The notes under the pieces are model-generated. The model did not search any database, was not told the DNA's origin, and saw only the letters and a list, made by a program, of their open reading frames with translations. 64,000 nt of DNA from Blastobasis lacticolella (Eukaryota; Arthropoda; Insecta; Lepidoptera; Blastobasidae): contig LR990057.1 of the NCBI GenBank assembly GCA_905147135.1, forward strand, positions 1,178,001 to 1,242,000, in the 5' to 3' direction. The number at the start of each line of letters is the position of its first letter. Within the stretch, counting starts at the first letter, position 1. Position numbers and translations under genes: made by a program. This document shows positions 12,801 to 21,400 of this stretch, one piece after another.

Positions 12801-14888
12801 GCCACCTCATAACTTTTACGTGTCAAATTCAGACATTATGGGCAACAAAATGGCAACCTCATTTGCATGGCGACAAATTCACACGCACATAGAACTTTCT
12901 ATTGACCGATCATATTTTGATTTTTGTGCCGCCAGGGGTCGTACCGTCCAACTCCGATAGTACCTACGCCGCCATCTTGATCCAATGGAGTAGATATCAA
13001 TCGCAGCAAGTCAGTTCCGGAACGATACCGCCGATCTCCAATCGCATGATACCACCCCTCTGAATGACGTCACAACATGCATTTCGGATATTTTTTCGGG
13101 TGATTCCAGAGGGTGGTATCAAGCGATTGAAGATCGGCGGTGCCGCTGCTGGCCCTTCCTTGATGCGATTGGTCCTTACTCAATTGAATTAAGATGGCGG
13201 CGTACTATCGGCGATCTCCTGCAGGTATTGCAGTTCAGTGCTTCGGGAGGTACTGCCAGCATTGGAGAGCCGCGCGGGGGGCGGCGGGGGCGGGGGCCGG
13301 CAGCCCGCCAACACGAGGTTGAAGCAACTCATGCTCACTTACAAGGTAGGTTTCATTCATTACTCACAGCCTGTGTTTTTTATTATTACTATTTTTATTA
13401 TCAATAGGCTTGCATTTGACCTCAACTCACCTGATGGAAAGCGACGATGAGGTCGAAGATGTAGATTGCGTGCGTTTTTCGTCATATCAGCCGAAAGACA
13501 CCCACTGCTGGGCATAGGCCTCCCCCAGAGATCTTCACGGCGGCCAGGCCTGTGCCTCCAGCTGGTACCTACGATCTTTATCAGGTCGTCGGTCCACCTT
13601 ATGGGAGGCCTACCCACGCTGCGAATAACCTAACTCTGTGTTTAATACCCTCGTAAATAAGCTGCTGTAAGTTTGTTTGCCACTCTAGTGGTATAAAAAA
13701 GGTACCTATGGGGTCTTCAAGCGTTTTAGAAGACCTACGCCGTTTTATCGTGAAGAGTGGATAAATCGGGAGGGGGGCTATGCCCAGCAGTGGGATGATT
13801 CAGGCTAATATAATAATGCCTTGTTAAGGCCGGCAACGTATTCTTGACCTTCCTGATGGTGTTGCGTCCAGACAACCTACAGGCGCGTTTGCCTTGTTCT
13901 AATAAATAGCCAATGTGAGGGGCCAATTATAGGTACTGTTAGCTAGTTGGCAGTCAAGATGTGTATCTAAAATACCTACAATAGCAATCCCAGCGCGTTT
14001 TCAGATCAAATAAGGGTACAGCAAGAAAATCCGTCACGCCACCACTGTCCATTCAGCCAGGAAGCGATGGCATTTCATACTTCTTGCCAAACGAATTCGC
14101 AATAACTCACACCACACACACGCGATTAGTTCTGACCGAGAGATCAATGTCCGCTACTGCCAACCCATTTCGCATAACTATAGGTAGACCTAACCGAAAA
14201 CTATTGTTCTTTGTCGAAATTACGTCGTTCCGGATCATGTCCAGAGAATGCGTCTTGCCTGTAATTATTTTGGCTGGGCTACTCTTAAAACCAAAACAAC
14301 AATACAAGCATTGTTTTGCTTAGCGGTCGGTGGGGCGGTGATACCCACCCAGGTGGACTCCTCAGGCTTGATAGAGTCCTGCCAACGATAGAACTCTGTC
14401 AAACCTTACTTACAGTACCAAGGTTCTAAGTATAGCAGTATCGACGCGTTGCCAAAACCCAGATTCTCGTTCGCGATACCCTCGGAGGGGAATCTTTATG
14501 CGCTTATTACATTTGGCTAACTTCAGTCGTCTAAATTCAAAAGCGAAAAGCGTAAGAGCAATTCAAAGTTCATTTATATAATTGTTACGTATCCAAAAGG
14601 CGTGATTCAAAAATGAACCTTATTATATATATGAGCATACCTTCCACTAACTTGCTCTCATGCTTTTTGCTTCTGAATTGTGCATCAAGATTATATTTCC
14701 AGATGACCGGCTTCCCCATAAACATGCCGTACTCGGGCACCAAACCGGTGTTAGCCGCGGTGAAGGCGGCCAACGCGCACGCCTGCACCGACCCCACCGT
14801 AGAGTTCGGGCTGGCCGTCGAGATTTTCTCTTATCCTAACAATGTGATCAGTGTGTGGGTGTTCGTTGCTGGCATTAGTAGGATATGA
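675..14888 (+). CDS. CC2D2A: CC2D2A, 3' part (coiled-coil and C2 domain-containing protein 2A)
   Basis: Coding exons: 675-813, 1375-1995, 6867-7144, 10132-10249, 10714-10791, 12044-12201, 13225-13345, 14703-14888. All junctions are GT-AG and all phases agree, giving 1,699 nt and about 565 C-terminal residues. The product aligns in order with the C-terminal third of animal CC2D2A: the end of the C2 domain (GTFKLTVPPIIFGYE), the RYVSLIP segment, the inactive transglutaminase-like region (YVLVRY, TWYVWDA, DNIWVNIQ), RWRPRVRTVWNRYC, and the terminal FPINMPYS / VEFGLAVEI / ISVWVFVAGI blocks. CC2D2A is a ciliary transition-zone protein of the MKS module; in insects it should act in ciliated sensory neurons and sperm. 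The 5' exons lie outside the window. The oddity is an Ala-Gly array in the second-third of this part. Exons are GC-rich and introns AT-rich and packed with transposons. Downstream, Aps converges from the - strand. Confidence 0.95.
938..1198 (-). mobile_element. SINE-C, full copy
   Basis: About 261 bp. It is flanked by a perfect 13-bp target duplication, ATTATTTAAGTAT, at 925-937 and 1199-1211. In its own sense it begins GGCCGTGTGGTGTCCGG and ends GGGCTGTGATGATGATG. It lies in a CC2D2A intron. Confidence 0.9.
1375..1995 (+). CDS. CC2D2A: CC2D2A exon with Ser-rich insert
   Basis: The acceptor is TTGTCCACAG and the donor is GTGAGT, phase 0 to phase 0, 207 codons. It covers GTFKLTVPPIIFGYE, YLIIKVSTSLS, the FLQPIPVP block and LRYVSLIPTYEV. 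Residues from about 120 to 165 of the exon are Ser/Lys/Glu-rich and probably disordered. The in-frame ATG at 1477 is internal and not a start. Confidence 0.93.
2000..2766. other. AT-rich intron sequence, nothing recognised
   Basis: CC2D2A intron sequence. I see no coding frame, repeat family or RNA gene. The real exon ends at the GTGAGT donor at 1996. Confidence 0.6.
2768..3000 (+). mobile_element. SINE-B, tRNA-Gly-like head
   Basis: The head contains CAGTGGTTCGGTTAGTTAAC (A-box side) and GGGTTCGATTCCC (B-box). Its body, from AATTTCTGTTACGGGTCTGG to GCTAGATGGCGGTGTG, is shared with 60389-60640. The tail is rich in TTTAT. Confidence 0.8.
3225..3295 (+). repeat. Repeat H fragment
   Basis: It contains TACCACTAAGGTGGCAAAT followed by AAGCTTACGGCC and CTGATGGTAAGCAG. 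The same block occurs at 20838-20945, 27102-27140, 27323-27560 and 45810-46110. Confidence 0.7.
3300..3992. other. AT-rich intron, nothing firm
   Basis: CC2D2A intron. The phrase AAGAAAACTTAAGTGCTCGGCT at 3410 weakly resembles 57428-57455. No gene or complete element is seen. Confidence 0.5.
3993..5646. mobile_element. Non-autonomous DNA transposon, 1.65 kb, TA-flanked
   Basis: The ends are inverted repeats of about 22 bp with one mismatch (TAGGGTGAGATGTCGAACAG at 3993; its complement ends at 5646). TA occurs at both outer edges, as in Tc1/mariner-type target duplications. No transposase frame is visible; the longest frames are about 60 codons. GTGAGCCACC / GTGACCCAC-like motifs recur inside. 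Confidence 0.75.
5837..6152. mobile_element. hAT-like MITE, 316 bp
   Basis: The termini CAGGGATGTTA (5837) and TAACATCCCTG (to 6152) are inverted. They are flanked by 8-bp repeats ATTTGATG (5829-5836) and ATTTGGTG (6153-6160), with one mismatch. It carries several GGTACC-related palindromes and a truncated MITE-D copy starting at 6024. Confidence 0.75.
6024..6084 (+). mobile_element. MITE-D fragment (one end only)
   Basis: It begins with GAGCTCGTCTAATTTAAAAT after a TA and runs through GCGCCCCACTATCGC and ACACAAGCAAG, then stops. The other end is missing. It is nested inside the hAT-like element. Confidence 0.75.
6161..6805. other. Intron sequence, no gene seen
   Basis: CC2D2A intron. Open frames of up to 90 codons at 6418-6690 overlap in two phases, lack family similarity and have no splice support. 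Confidence 0.5.
6806..6834 (+). repeat. (TATG)n microsatellite
   Basis: About six GTAT units, ending roughly 30 bp before the splice acceptor of the CC2D2A exon that starts at 6867. Confidence 0.9.
6867..7144 (+). CDS. CC2D2A: CC2D2A exon with Ala-Gly array
   Basis: The acceptor is ACATTACAG and the donor GTGAGT; it leaves a 2-base codon remainder. It encodes SALDHALLLASMFLHLG, matching EEHAVLLCNYFLSLGKK in vertebrate CC2D2A, then an (Ala-Gly)11 run coded at 7014-7079, then YVLVRYDV, matching TAYVLTWE. The repeat sits where vertebrates have a short loop. Confidence 0.93.
7014..7079 (+). repeat. GGGGCG hexanucleotide array inside coding exon
   Basis: Eleven six-base units read GCG GGN in frame (Ala-Gly). 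Nine are GCGGGG and two are GCGGGC. The run has long G tracts on the coding strand, consistent with G-quadruplex potential. The unit length keeps the frame open whatever the copy number. Confidence 0.95.
7176..7607. mobile_element. Fold-back element split by SINE-C
   Basis: The left arm, GGCTATTTGTATTTGTG (7189), and right arm, CACAAATACAAATAGCC (to about 7595), are inverted. SINE-C copy 7216-7480 was inserted just inside the left arm. The original element was about 160 bp. Confidence 0.65.
7216..7480 (+). mobile_element. SINE-C, full copy
   Basis: It runs from GCCGTGTGGTGTCCGG to a (GAT)n tail. The target duplication ATTGCATGTT is perfect at 7206-7215 and 7481-7490. The insertion is nested in a fold-back element. 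Confidence 0.92.
7749..8146. mobile_element. MITE-F copy 1, 398 bp
   Basis: The 25-bp terminal inverted repeats (CAATGAGGAGTTTTCCAATA at left; complement at 8122-8146) have one mismatch. Internal sequence GGATATAAACACTGGGTACG is shared with 15774-16130 and 52973-53381. The frames in these copies are not conserved as genes. Confidence 0.88.
8452..8612 (+). mobile_element. RTE-like LINE, 3' fragment
   Basis: The sequence matches the 3' end of the RT copy at 32992-34234: GTGGGTAGGCC, GACGACCTGGTAAAG, GGATGCGGAAGGC, ending in a (GAT)n tail. It is 5'-truncated and mutated. Confidence 0.8.
8772..9933. mobile_element. Non-autonomous DNA transposon, 1.16 kb, TA-flanked
   Basis: The terminal inverted repeats are 27 bp and perfect (TAGAGGAAAGTAACCAAATA at left; complement ends at 9933). 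TA lies at both ends. The motif AAATATGGA recurs inside near both ends. No transposase is visible. Confidence 0.85.
9934..10056 (+). mobile_element. SINE-C, 3' part
   Basis: It carries GGAAAATGGGCAGCAG, CGCCTGCCAAGCGTGGAG, TGCAGTGGACTGTTATGGGC and GATGATG. It directly abuts the TA-flanked element 8772-9933, whose left flank (TCTCCGTAG) is the matching upstream SINE-C phrase. The transposon therefore appears to have split this SINE. Confidence 0.8.
10132..10249 (+). CDS. CC2D2A: CC2D2A exon (YVWDA block)
   Basis: The acceptor is GGTAGCAG and the donor GTATGT; one carried base plus 39 codons, phase 0 out. It encodes MSTWYVWDAAAG ... LRTVGYVFDCDN, matching YLIWNPCSGHFYG ... LKSVGCLIGPDN. The exon is GC-rich with an Ala/Arg-rich stretch. 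Confidence 0.92.
10371..10444 (-). mobile_element. LINE/SINE-A tail fragment
   Basis: In the - sense it reads GGCGGACCCTGGGCCC, GCAACCGGGACATAACG, then a GATGAT tail. It is closest to the LINE version of this tail at 56663-56838. Confidence 0.75.
10714..10791 (+). CDS. CC2D2A: CC2D2A exon (IWVNIQ block)
   Basis: 26 codons in phase 0, between a GCGCCAG acceptor and a GTAAGT donor. It encodes IWVNIQSSQACESVSFDF, matching IWFNIQRYESPLRINFDV of vertebrate CC2D2A. It is too short to stand out as an open frame on its own. Confidence 0.93.
10857..11040. other. GC-rich, CpG-dense island in intron
   Basis: Bases 10861-10980 are about 81% G+C by hand count, against AT-rich flanks. There is no open frame continuing from the exon 65 bp upstream, since that frame stops near 10864. 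The family is not recognised. Confidence 0.6.
11634..12003 (+). repeat. Direct repeat of about 75-85 bp flanking a dispersed repeat
   Basis: GGCATTAGAAGCCGAGTCGT ... CATATAC occurs at 11634-11717 and again at 11932-12003, the second copy with a short internal gap. Between them (about 11728-11925) lies a copy of the GCGACTTCGTTCGCGT repeat (family L), also seen near 12398, 19064 and 19757. Confidence 0.75.
12044..12201 (+). CDS. CC2D2A: CC2D2A exon (RWRPRVRTVWNR)
   Basis: The acceptor is CCATCCCCAG and the donor GTGAGC; 52 codons plus 2 bases. It encodes VFTKSVFVMKLPPAIEPLYA and EKFQRWRPRVRTVWN, matching LWKSFFSRSLPYPGL and KIMDWRPRHLTRWNR. Confidence 0.93.
12250..12550 (+). repeat. Repeat I fragment followed by repeat L fragment
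   Basis: 12250-12360 carries GGCAAACAGGCAAGCGG, TGATGGAAAGTGGTCACC and ACACCAAGAG (repeat I). About 12393-12500 carries CCGCGACTTCGTTCGCGTG (repeat L). Both are probably LINE 3'-end debris. Confidence 0.6.
12950..13216. mobile_element. Long fold-back element touching a splice acceptor
   Basis: The outer arms (ACTCCGATAGTACCTACGCC near 12951; complement-like sequence near 13190-13216) and inner arms (GCCGATCTCCAATCGC at 13030; GCGATTGAAGATCGGC to 13139) pair over about 270 bp. The right end stops 8 bp before the CC2D2A exon at 13225. Confidence 0.75.
13225..13345 (+). CDS. CC2D2A: CC2D2A exon with poly-Gly insert
   Basis: One carried base plus 40 codons; the donor is GTAGGT. It encodes YCSSVLREVLPALE (vertebrate YCTSTLRHFLPLLE), then a seven-Gly run and LKQLMLTYK. 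I chose the CTGCAG at 13219-13224 over the CAG at 13231 because it restores the conserved Arg-Tyr-Cys. Confidence 0.92.
13482..13623 (-). mobile_element. RTE-like LINE, 3' fragment
   Basis: It contains CACTGCTGGGCATAGGCCTC, CCAGAGATCTTCAC, CTGGTACCTACGATC and CCTACCCACGCTGCG, the complement of the 3' end of 32992-34234. A further scrap in + sense (GCTATGCCCAGCAGTGGGATG) lies at 13777. Confidence 0.8.
14490..14690. mobile_element. Fold-back repeat N, copy 1
   Basis: The left part, GCGCTTATTACATTTGGCTA, and right part, TTGCTCTCATGCTTTTTGCT, match the copy at 30285-30512. The right arm is cut short about 15-20 bp before the CC2D2A acceptor at 14702. Confidence 0.6.
14703..14888 (+). CDS. CC2D2A: CC2D2A terminal exon and stop
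   Basis: The acceptor is TATATTTCCAG, phase 0, 61 codons plus TGA. It encodes TGFPINMPYSGTKPVLAAV and PTVEFGLAVEIFSYPNN, then ISVWVFVAGISRI. The equivalents in vertebrates are FSGFPLHMPYSEVKPLI and PNVEFALAVYIHPYPKN. The protein ends at the same place as its vertebrate counterpart. Confidence 0.95.
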   Translation: MTGFPINMPYSGTKPVLAAVKAANAHACTDPTVEFGLAVEIFSYPNNVISVWVFVAGISRI

Positions 14889-15773
14889 AGTGTATCTTTA
14901 GGCTATTTTGTAGTTGTTTACGTGTAAGCATTGATAGAGATGTCTTTCTCGAAAGACTCTTTGTTAAAATGCCTTCTAAACGGGCAGTGTTTTACTGAAA
15001 ATGTGGCTAACGCAGTAGCCGGCCTTATTGGCTGCCATTGCCATCCAATTTTTCTTTTGTTAAGTTGTTGATTTAGGTGCATTTATTGTTGTCATAGATA
15101 GTGCGATATTTTTTTTACTGTGGGGCGCTCTGGGGCAGCCAGTATGTATCCTACTTGACGATTGAGAGATCATGGACCTAGAAAAAATTTAGTCCGTTAA
15201 GAGATATGCAATTCTATATATGAGATATAATTCTTTGTTGTGTCCTATTCAACAAAGGAATTTTGATTTCAAGATTGCCGTGAATGACAAGTATCAATAT
15301 TGCATCCGAGCGGTCAGACCCGGCTTCTGTCAGGGTCCGTTTTCCGACTCGTTTTGCAATAAAATATTGCAGCTACATATTGCAATAAAATAGTGCACGT
15401 TTAGCAATATCAGAACACATTTAAATTGAATTAGGTACATGGCAAGATATGTTAATGTTAGAAGAGACATGTTGTCATATTTTTATAATACCATATTTCT
15501 CATTCATTGCCACATTCGTGATAGAGGGCCAAAGATATAAGCTCTAAAAATATAGTCTGAATTGCTTATTAAGTCATGCTAGCTTTATAATAAACAATCT
15601 GGTCGTGTGTAGTGTGACTGTTTTATTTTGAGCTGTACTTTATAATTTCATGTAAAGTGGTGGTATTACTTCCTTGAATTAATGTTTGTTCATGTATTTC
15701 ACTGATTACTATGCTTTATGAATGAATAAAATATTGTGACAATTTAGGTGCATTGTATTTCCCAGCTATTTGT
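14889..15773 (+). other. CC2D2A 3' UTR and possible poly(A) region
   Basis: Non-repetitive sequence follows the stop. AATAAA at 15589-15594 has a GT-rich stretch just downstream (15602-15625) and is the best poly(A) candidate. Others occur near 15358, 15386 and 15725. The true end is unknown. Confidence 0.55.
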
Positions 15774-16130
15774 CAATGAGCAGTTTTCCAATAGGTATCT
15801 AAAGCATTCCTAACGATTCCCTAGATGGCGCCCCGACAATTTTGGTAATTGATAATCGCTTGAAATAGGTTCTTAGCAAAGAGGATATAAACACTAGGTA
15901 CGTTGTATTGGATAATATTGTATTTATCAATAGTTTTCAACCATTTTAGAGGCTGTAATAATTATGTTTATATTAATAAACATTTTATTTTTAAGTTTAG
16001 TATTAGTTGGCTGCATGAAATCACTGCCACCATCATACAGATTAAAAAAAGATTACCAATATTGTACGAAAGCCATCTATTGATGCTTTTTGAAACCAAC
16101 TGACAATACCTACTGGAAAACTCCTCATTG
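15774..16130. mobile_element. MITE-F copy 2, 357 bp
   Basis: The terminal repeats CAATGAGCAGTTTTCCAATA and its near-complement match those of 7749-8146. It lies between the convergent CC2D2A and Aps genes. Confidence 0.88.
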
Positions 16131-18272
16131 ATCATATACGTACTTACTTAAGTTAGTTTTGGAAGAACAACTCGTCGTTTCTGTTCTAGAAGAAAGGAGT
16201 CACTAAACAAAAACTTGTTGAGAAGAGCATTATAAAATTTATTATTTCAAAATCTAATCACGTAGGAATCAACGCCTTTTATTTCATCATCCAGTTTTAA
16301 ATTATGTAATAATATAAAATGAAAAATAGAACTCTTGTATGTCTTTTCGTTTTAATGCTAACAAAATAAAATTAACATTTATTCCATAGTAGTATAAAAA
16401 TATACGTAAAAATAGAAAAAAAAGGAGATGTTACATGTTTAGTCTTGTCGCCACTCGGGCCTGCCCGCAGCGGGCGGTTGCATCAAGCCTGGCCTAGACT
16501 AACTAAATATACACAAAACAGCGTCCGACGTCCCAACAGGACAAAGTTCCTCAATAAATAGAAAATCTAGTTAAAATAAATAATTTAAATACATAATAAC
16601 CATGATCTTTGTATGTCTCTGTACTCGTAATGCACAGCGGATCGATCGGATTGAGAATGTCAATCAGTATTCGGTTAGATCTTTCCTTGTCAGACTCGTT
16701 TAGCGATCTTTTATTTCGACGTGCTATATTAACAAGTACTAATTAATACAATTAATGGAGTTTACAACATCTCAGGGCCAAATGATTATGTACACAAAAC
16801 GGATTTAACATTTGAACGTCCCATGGCGAAATTTACATCTCCATGTTACATTAGAATCGTTCAAGTTTTAAAGCGATAGTATTCGCTGTTTCAATAAATT
16901 CATTTGAAATAAGTATTAATAATAGTATAATCAATAAAAGTACAGAAAGCGTCATATCTGGCAAGGCATTCGCCAATTATTTGCTCGACTAAATTCATTA
17001 AATTTGTACAGTAAAATAAGGCGCGTAGGGAGCTTGGAAACTTGGAGGACGTCTAAACACGGCGGGTGCACATGCACCCAGCAAAATGCGGTAAATGACT
17101 TACATTAAAACAATAGTATTATTACAATACGATGCTGAGAATCAACGTTTGCCGGTCATCGAGTCAGAACACACGCACGACTAACAAAACAAAACATACG
17201 GCATCTTCTAAAAGTGCTGTCGCACATGGTCAAAAACCGACAGGAGTCGCCACAAAGTGCGGCGGTTTAATTTACTAGACGACTAAATTTTAGCACACTC
17301 CTCTCAGATTTCACTGCTAAAGGAAGGTCAAACCGCTAGAATAACACATGCATGCGGCTATCTCAAACCAAGGGCATTGCTGGCATAGCCAGTCCTGTAT
17401 GTTTAAGCTTGGTTTAGAACTTTAGACTACGACGCTGAGTGGCGCCTGCTTAACCTGACTGTTGATTTTTAAACTTGTCCAGTTCAATATTGATTATCTC
17501 TTTATCTAGGACTTACAAGTTCGTCAAACTTGAGCTGGTACTTGGACAGTCTTTTTACCTAGGCTGCACGCCGGTTTAATGTCGATAGGACTGTTGAGTG
17601 GCCTGAGTGTACATTTTGTTTTTATTTTATTTCTATAGCGTTTACTTGGAAATTTGTACGAAAATATATATAGCGCCATCTAGTGGTACTTACTTGAAGT
17701 TTTTGTATTCATACAAATTTCTATGTAAACGCGTATGCGATAGTGAAGTAAAATCGAAGCAACACCTACAGTCGGCCCTCAGGACGGCACTTGTTGGGGA
17801 CGTCTTCGAGATCGTGTTGCAGCAGTTCCTTCCGCGAGTTCCTTCTGGATAAGCGTGTCCATGCCTTGCAGCAGGAACACGTCCACACACCAGTGGCAGT
17901 GGGGAGCGCGCAGTGAACAGCGTCAGGAACCACTGCGACGCAAACATGTGCCACTCGAGCCCGGTCTGTGTGTGAGCACAGTGACTTAGCTAACGGCTTG
18001 CACCAAATTCTTCAACACATTCAAGAATGACGTTCAACGTCATTTTGTATGAAATTTTGTGTTTGTATACGCTTAAATACGATTAAGAATTCGGCGCAAG
18101 CCACCCTCAGTGTCAGACCCGTCCCAATATCTAACATTATCGCAGTCTAAATGACCCTCAACGGCTATCTCAAACACACAGGAGCCCGCAACCCTAGCCA
18201 TAGACGAAAATAAATACAGAAAAAGTTTCCAAGCACCCAATGAGAGATGCAACCATGCCCTGGCGTTCATAT
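16131..18272 (-). other. Probable Aps 3' UTR, mostly repeat-free
   Basis: About 2.1 kb without known repeats, apart from a small fold-back at 17634-17738 (arms near GCGTTTAC / GTAAACGC). On the - strand, AATAAA signals lie at 16238-16243 and 16278-16283. A long 3' UTR explains why this stretch escaped transposon invasion. Short open frames at 17690-17954 have no recognisable family. Confidence 0.5.
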
Positions 18273-18488
18273 TTAGCTGCCGGTGTCGTCCGGCTTGCCC
18301 TGTCTGGAGCGGCGTAGTTGTTGTAGGTAGTGGCGCTGGATAGGCTTATGCAAAGCCAGCTGGGCGAGTGCGTCGTCTATGGAGAACCACTGCCGTTTGC
18401 GGCCCATCAGCCGGGAGTCCTCCCACTCGGCCAGCTCCTGCGTCACCGTCATCACGTACACCTCGGTGCGATGCTTGTGCTCGCGGTT
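18273..18488 (-). CDS. Aps: Aps exon 3 (C-terminus and stop)
   Basis: 71 codons plus stop, after the acceptor CTCTTCCAG. It encodes NREHKHRTEVYVMTV ... GRKRQWFSIDDALAQ ... HKPIQRHYL and ends GKPDDTGS. A longer upstream reading to 18587 runs into repeat I and is not coding. Confidence 0.96.
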   Translation of the reverse strand, partial: NREHKHRTEVYVMTVTQELAEWEDSRLMGRKRQWFSIDDALAQLALHKPIQRHYLQQLRRSRQGKPDDTGS

Positions 18489-21400
18489 CTGGAAGAGTTG
18501 ACGGTGATCATGAGATACCGTAGACATTTGTTTTATATAATACGGCAGACGAACAGACATGCGGGCCTCCTGATGGAAAGTGGTCACCGCCGCCTATGGA
18601 CATCAGCAACACCAGGGGTGCTACCAATACGTTGCCCGCCTCTATGGAAACCTCTTATATACCTCTTGGACAATCCCATGTCATAGTCCAAAGGAAACAC
18701 TGTGGCTGGGAGCTCATTCCACATCTAACAGTGATACGACTTCCTATAATGTGTGGTATCACTGATAGCATATATTGTGTGTTTAGGAAGAAAATTATTG
18801 TGTACTGCTAGACACGACCTTGGTCTTTGAAATCTAAGGCCTCTGTCAGTCATGAGGCTGTCTTCATTAGTTGAAAAACAGACTACAGTAATAACGTTGT
18901 CATTAAGTTTATACGACGAGCGCTATGTCAATAGCTTTACGCACGTAGCGCACGTCAGCGATGCACTGACGTTATTCATACATCCGATATCGACGTGCGT
19001 ACCGCCGTCGGGCGAGCACTGAAGTTGTATTCTGTATTGCACTGGTCGTAAAAAACACAAGTTTAATAAAAATCCGTTGAGTTGTTTTTCATTAACGAAC
19101 ATACAACCTTTAGTATTTATTTTATCGCTACCGCCTGCGTCTTCGTTCCCATGATCCCGCGGGAACTACTTTTCAACTTTTGATTAATGAGTGTCTGTAA
19201 AATTTCATCGAAATCCGTTCAGAAGTTTTGCGTAAAAGAAACATACATCCATTCAAACTTTGAACAACTATTTACCGATTTCCATCAAGTAGGGTGTCTT
19301 GTAGGTTGGCACTAGGGTAATAATATAGTGTAATTATCAAAATTCCCTCACTGTGTATTATAAAGGATATGACCTTAACTGAGCCAATATTGGACGGATT
19401 TCACATAATCTCTACTACCAAGCAGGTGGGAGATTAAAGTGTATATACAAATATTATCTTATTTTGGTTTCAGATATAGTTTTTGATAACCCATCACTTC
19501 ACATAAAGTTGAAAGTTGCATCACATTTAGAGTTTTCATTGCACATCTAGTATAAAAGTGACGGACAAATTTTTAGGGGTCTCTTTGTTAACAAATATCA
19601 CAGTATAATAAAACCTAAGGTAAGTTATCTGAGGTCATCTTGGCGTTAATGGCCCGATTGTGCTCTCGCGCGCGAGGCTCCGGGGCCAGCATTAATGCAT
19701 GATTCAGAATTTTGCAGATTAGGTAATCTTTAATTAAAATTATGTAATAAACTATCTTTTGCCCGCGACTTCGTCCGTGTGGAAATAGCTATAGTCCACG
19801 CGACAATTCGAAATTACCTCCTTATTGTATGAATGTTAGTAGAGTCTACGTAGTGAACTATGGAGAGGTGAAGCTGTATCTCTGGTTTCCACCGGAGTAG
19901 ATCAAACAATTTTAGTTGGATGCTAACCTGTGAAAACCCGATAAAAATGCGTTAATCAAATTTGTGTGATGCACACACAGACAGACAATAATTTCAAAAA
20001 TTAATTTTTTGTGCCTGCTTGAGTCTCGGTACCTTTTCCTGTTTTTTCTGTAATATCTTCAACGTACAGACACAGCTTCTTTTACAGTTTCATAATGCCA
20101 TAGATAGATAACAAGAATCTAGTTACAAAATTGCAGTAGCAATTACTAAGATACCTTAGAGAATTAATGTGGAAAGTTCCTTTGACATTAATTAAACCAC
20201 AATGTCATTAAAATCAAATTAGACCACTAATTAGAATGTTTACATGAAACGGATACATTTTTGTGAATGTTTATAAAAATTAACACATCGAACATGTATT
20301 TTAAAATACAGTTATATCATGTACCTTAGTTAATGAGTAGCCCTTAGGTAATTAAAATTGAAATTGAATGAATCATAATAAAAATTAACACACAGAACAT
20401 GTATTTTAAAATTTTGTTATACCGTGTACCTTAGTTAACGAGTAGCCTGATATTTCGATGCAGTAACCTTACCCTGGAGGAAACCGTAAACTAAATTTTA
20501 AAACATGTGTTGATAACCACGATAATTTAATAAAATGGTTGTCAATTATAAGAGGAAATAGTTATTAATACTCTTGGGCATGGCCTAGTTATAAATCATG
20601 AGTCATTCACTGGCTGTGATTGACTTGATGACTGCCATTGAAACCCTATTAAATCTTTAAAACAAAATGTCAAAATCTCATTTAAAAACTACTGGATATG
20701 AAATGCAAGTACCACAACTTTAAACTTGATGTCCGTCTAAATAAATGTTTCTAACATTTATCACTTACAAAATTGTTAAACACATGGTGATATTTACAGT
20801 TGACGGTAAATGATGTGGTATTTCTTTTTGTTTCTTTGTACCACTAAGGTGGCAAACAAGCTTACGGCCTGCAAGTCACCGCAGCCTATGGACGTTTGCA
20901 ATACCAGGGGCATCAGCTACGCATTGCCAACCCCGTAAAAACCTTTGTCTTTACGGTAACCTTTTTTTTACTTTTAATATTATGTATAGTTATATTGCAT
21001 TTTTAATACACTGCAGTAATTATGAAAGGAGAATTGAGTTGTATTTTTGCCACTTCCTGACACAGTGACCTTAATAATTAATTTCCTATTCTGCGGTAAA
21101 ATATCACTAATTAAATGAAAAATAATTAAGGAAGCCTTTCAGCACGTACCAAAGTTTATTTAACCTTTTCAAGCTACTAAATTCTTTTCAACAGCCAATG
21201 GTAATCATGATAAGATATTGTTGCATTTTTCTTAAATGTCTAAGAGTGTAATGAATTTGGACTTTGAACACTTGCTAGGACTAGTTATATTTGTAAATAA
21301 GAGAGACTTAGGACCTCACTCACCTCAAAGACACCGAGGCAACGGCCCAGCTTGCCGATGACGCCGGCCTCCTCCAGCACCTCGCGCATGGCCGTCACCG

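Noticed and set aside
13234..13345. Alternative start of the CC2D2A exon at the CAG ending 13233
   Set aside because: It keeps the frame but removes the conserved Tyr-Cys pair after WNR; the upstream CAG at 13222-13224 restores it. It may still be a minor isoform.
17690..17954. - strand frames of 62-85 codons downstream of Aps
   Set aside because: They fall in the probable Aps 3' UTR and resemble no family.
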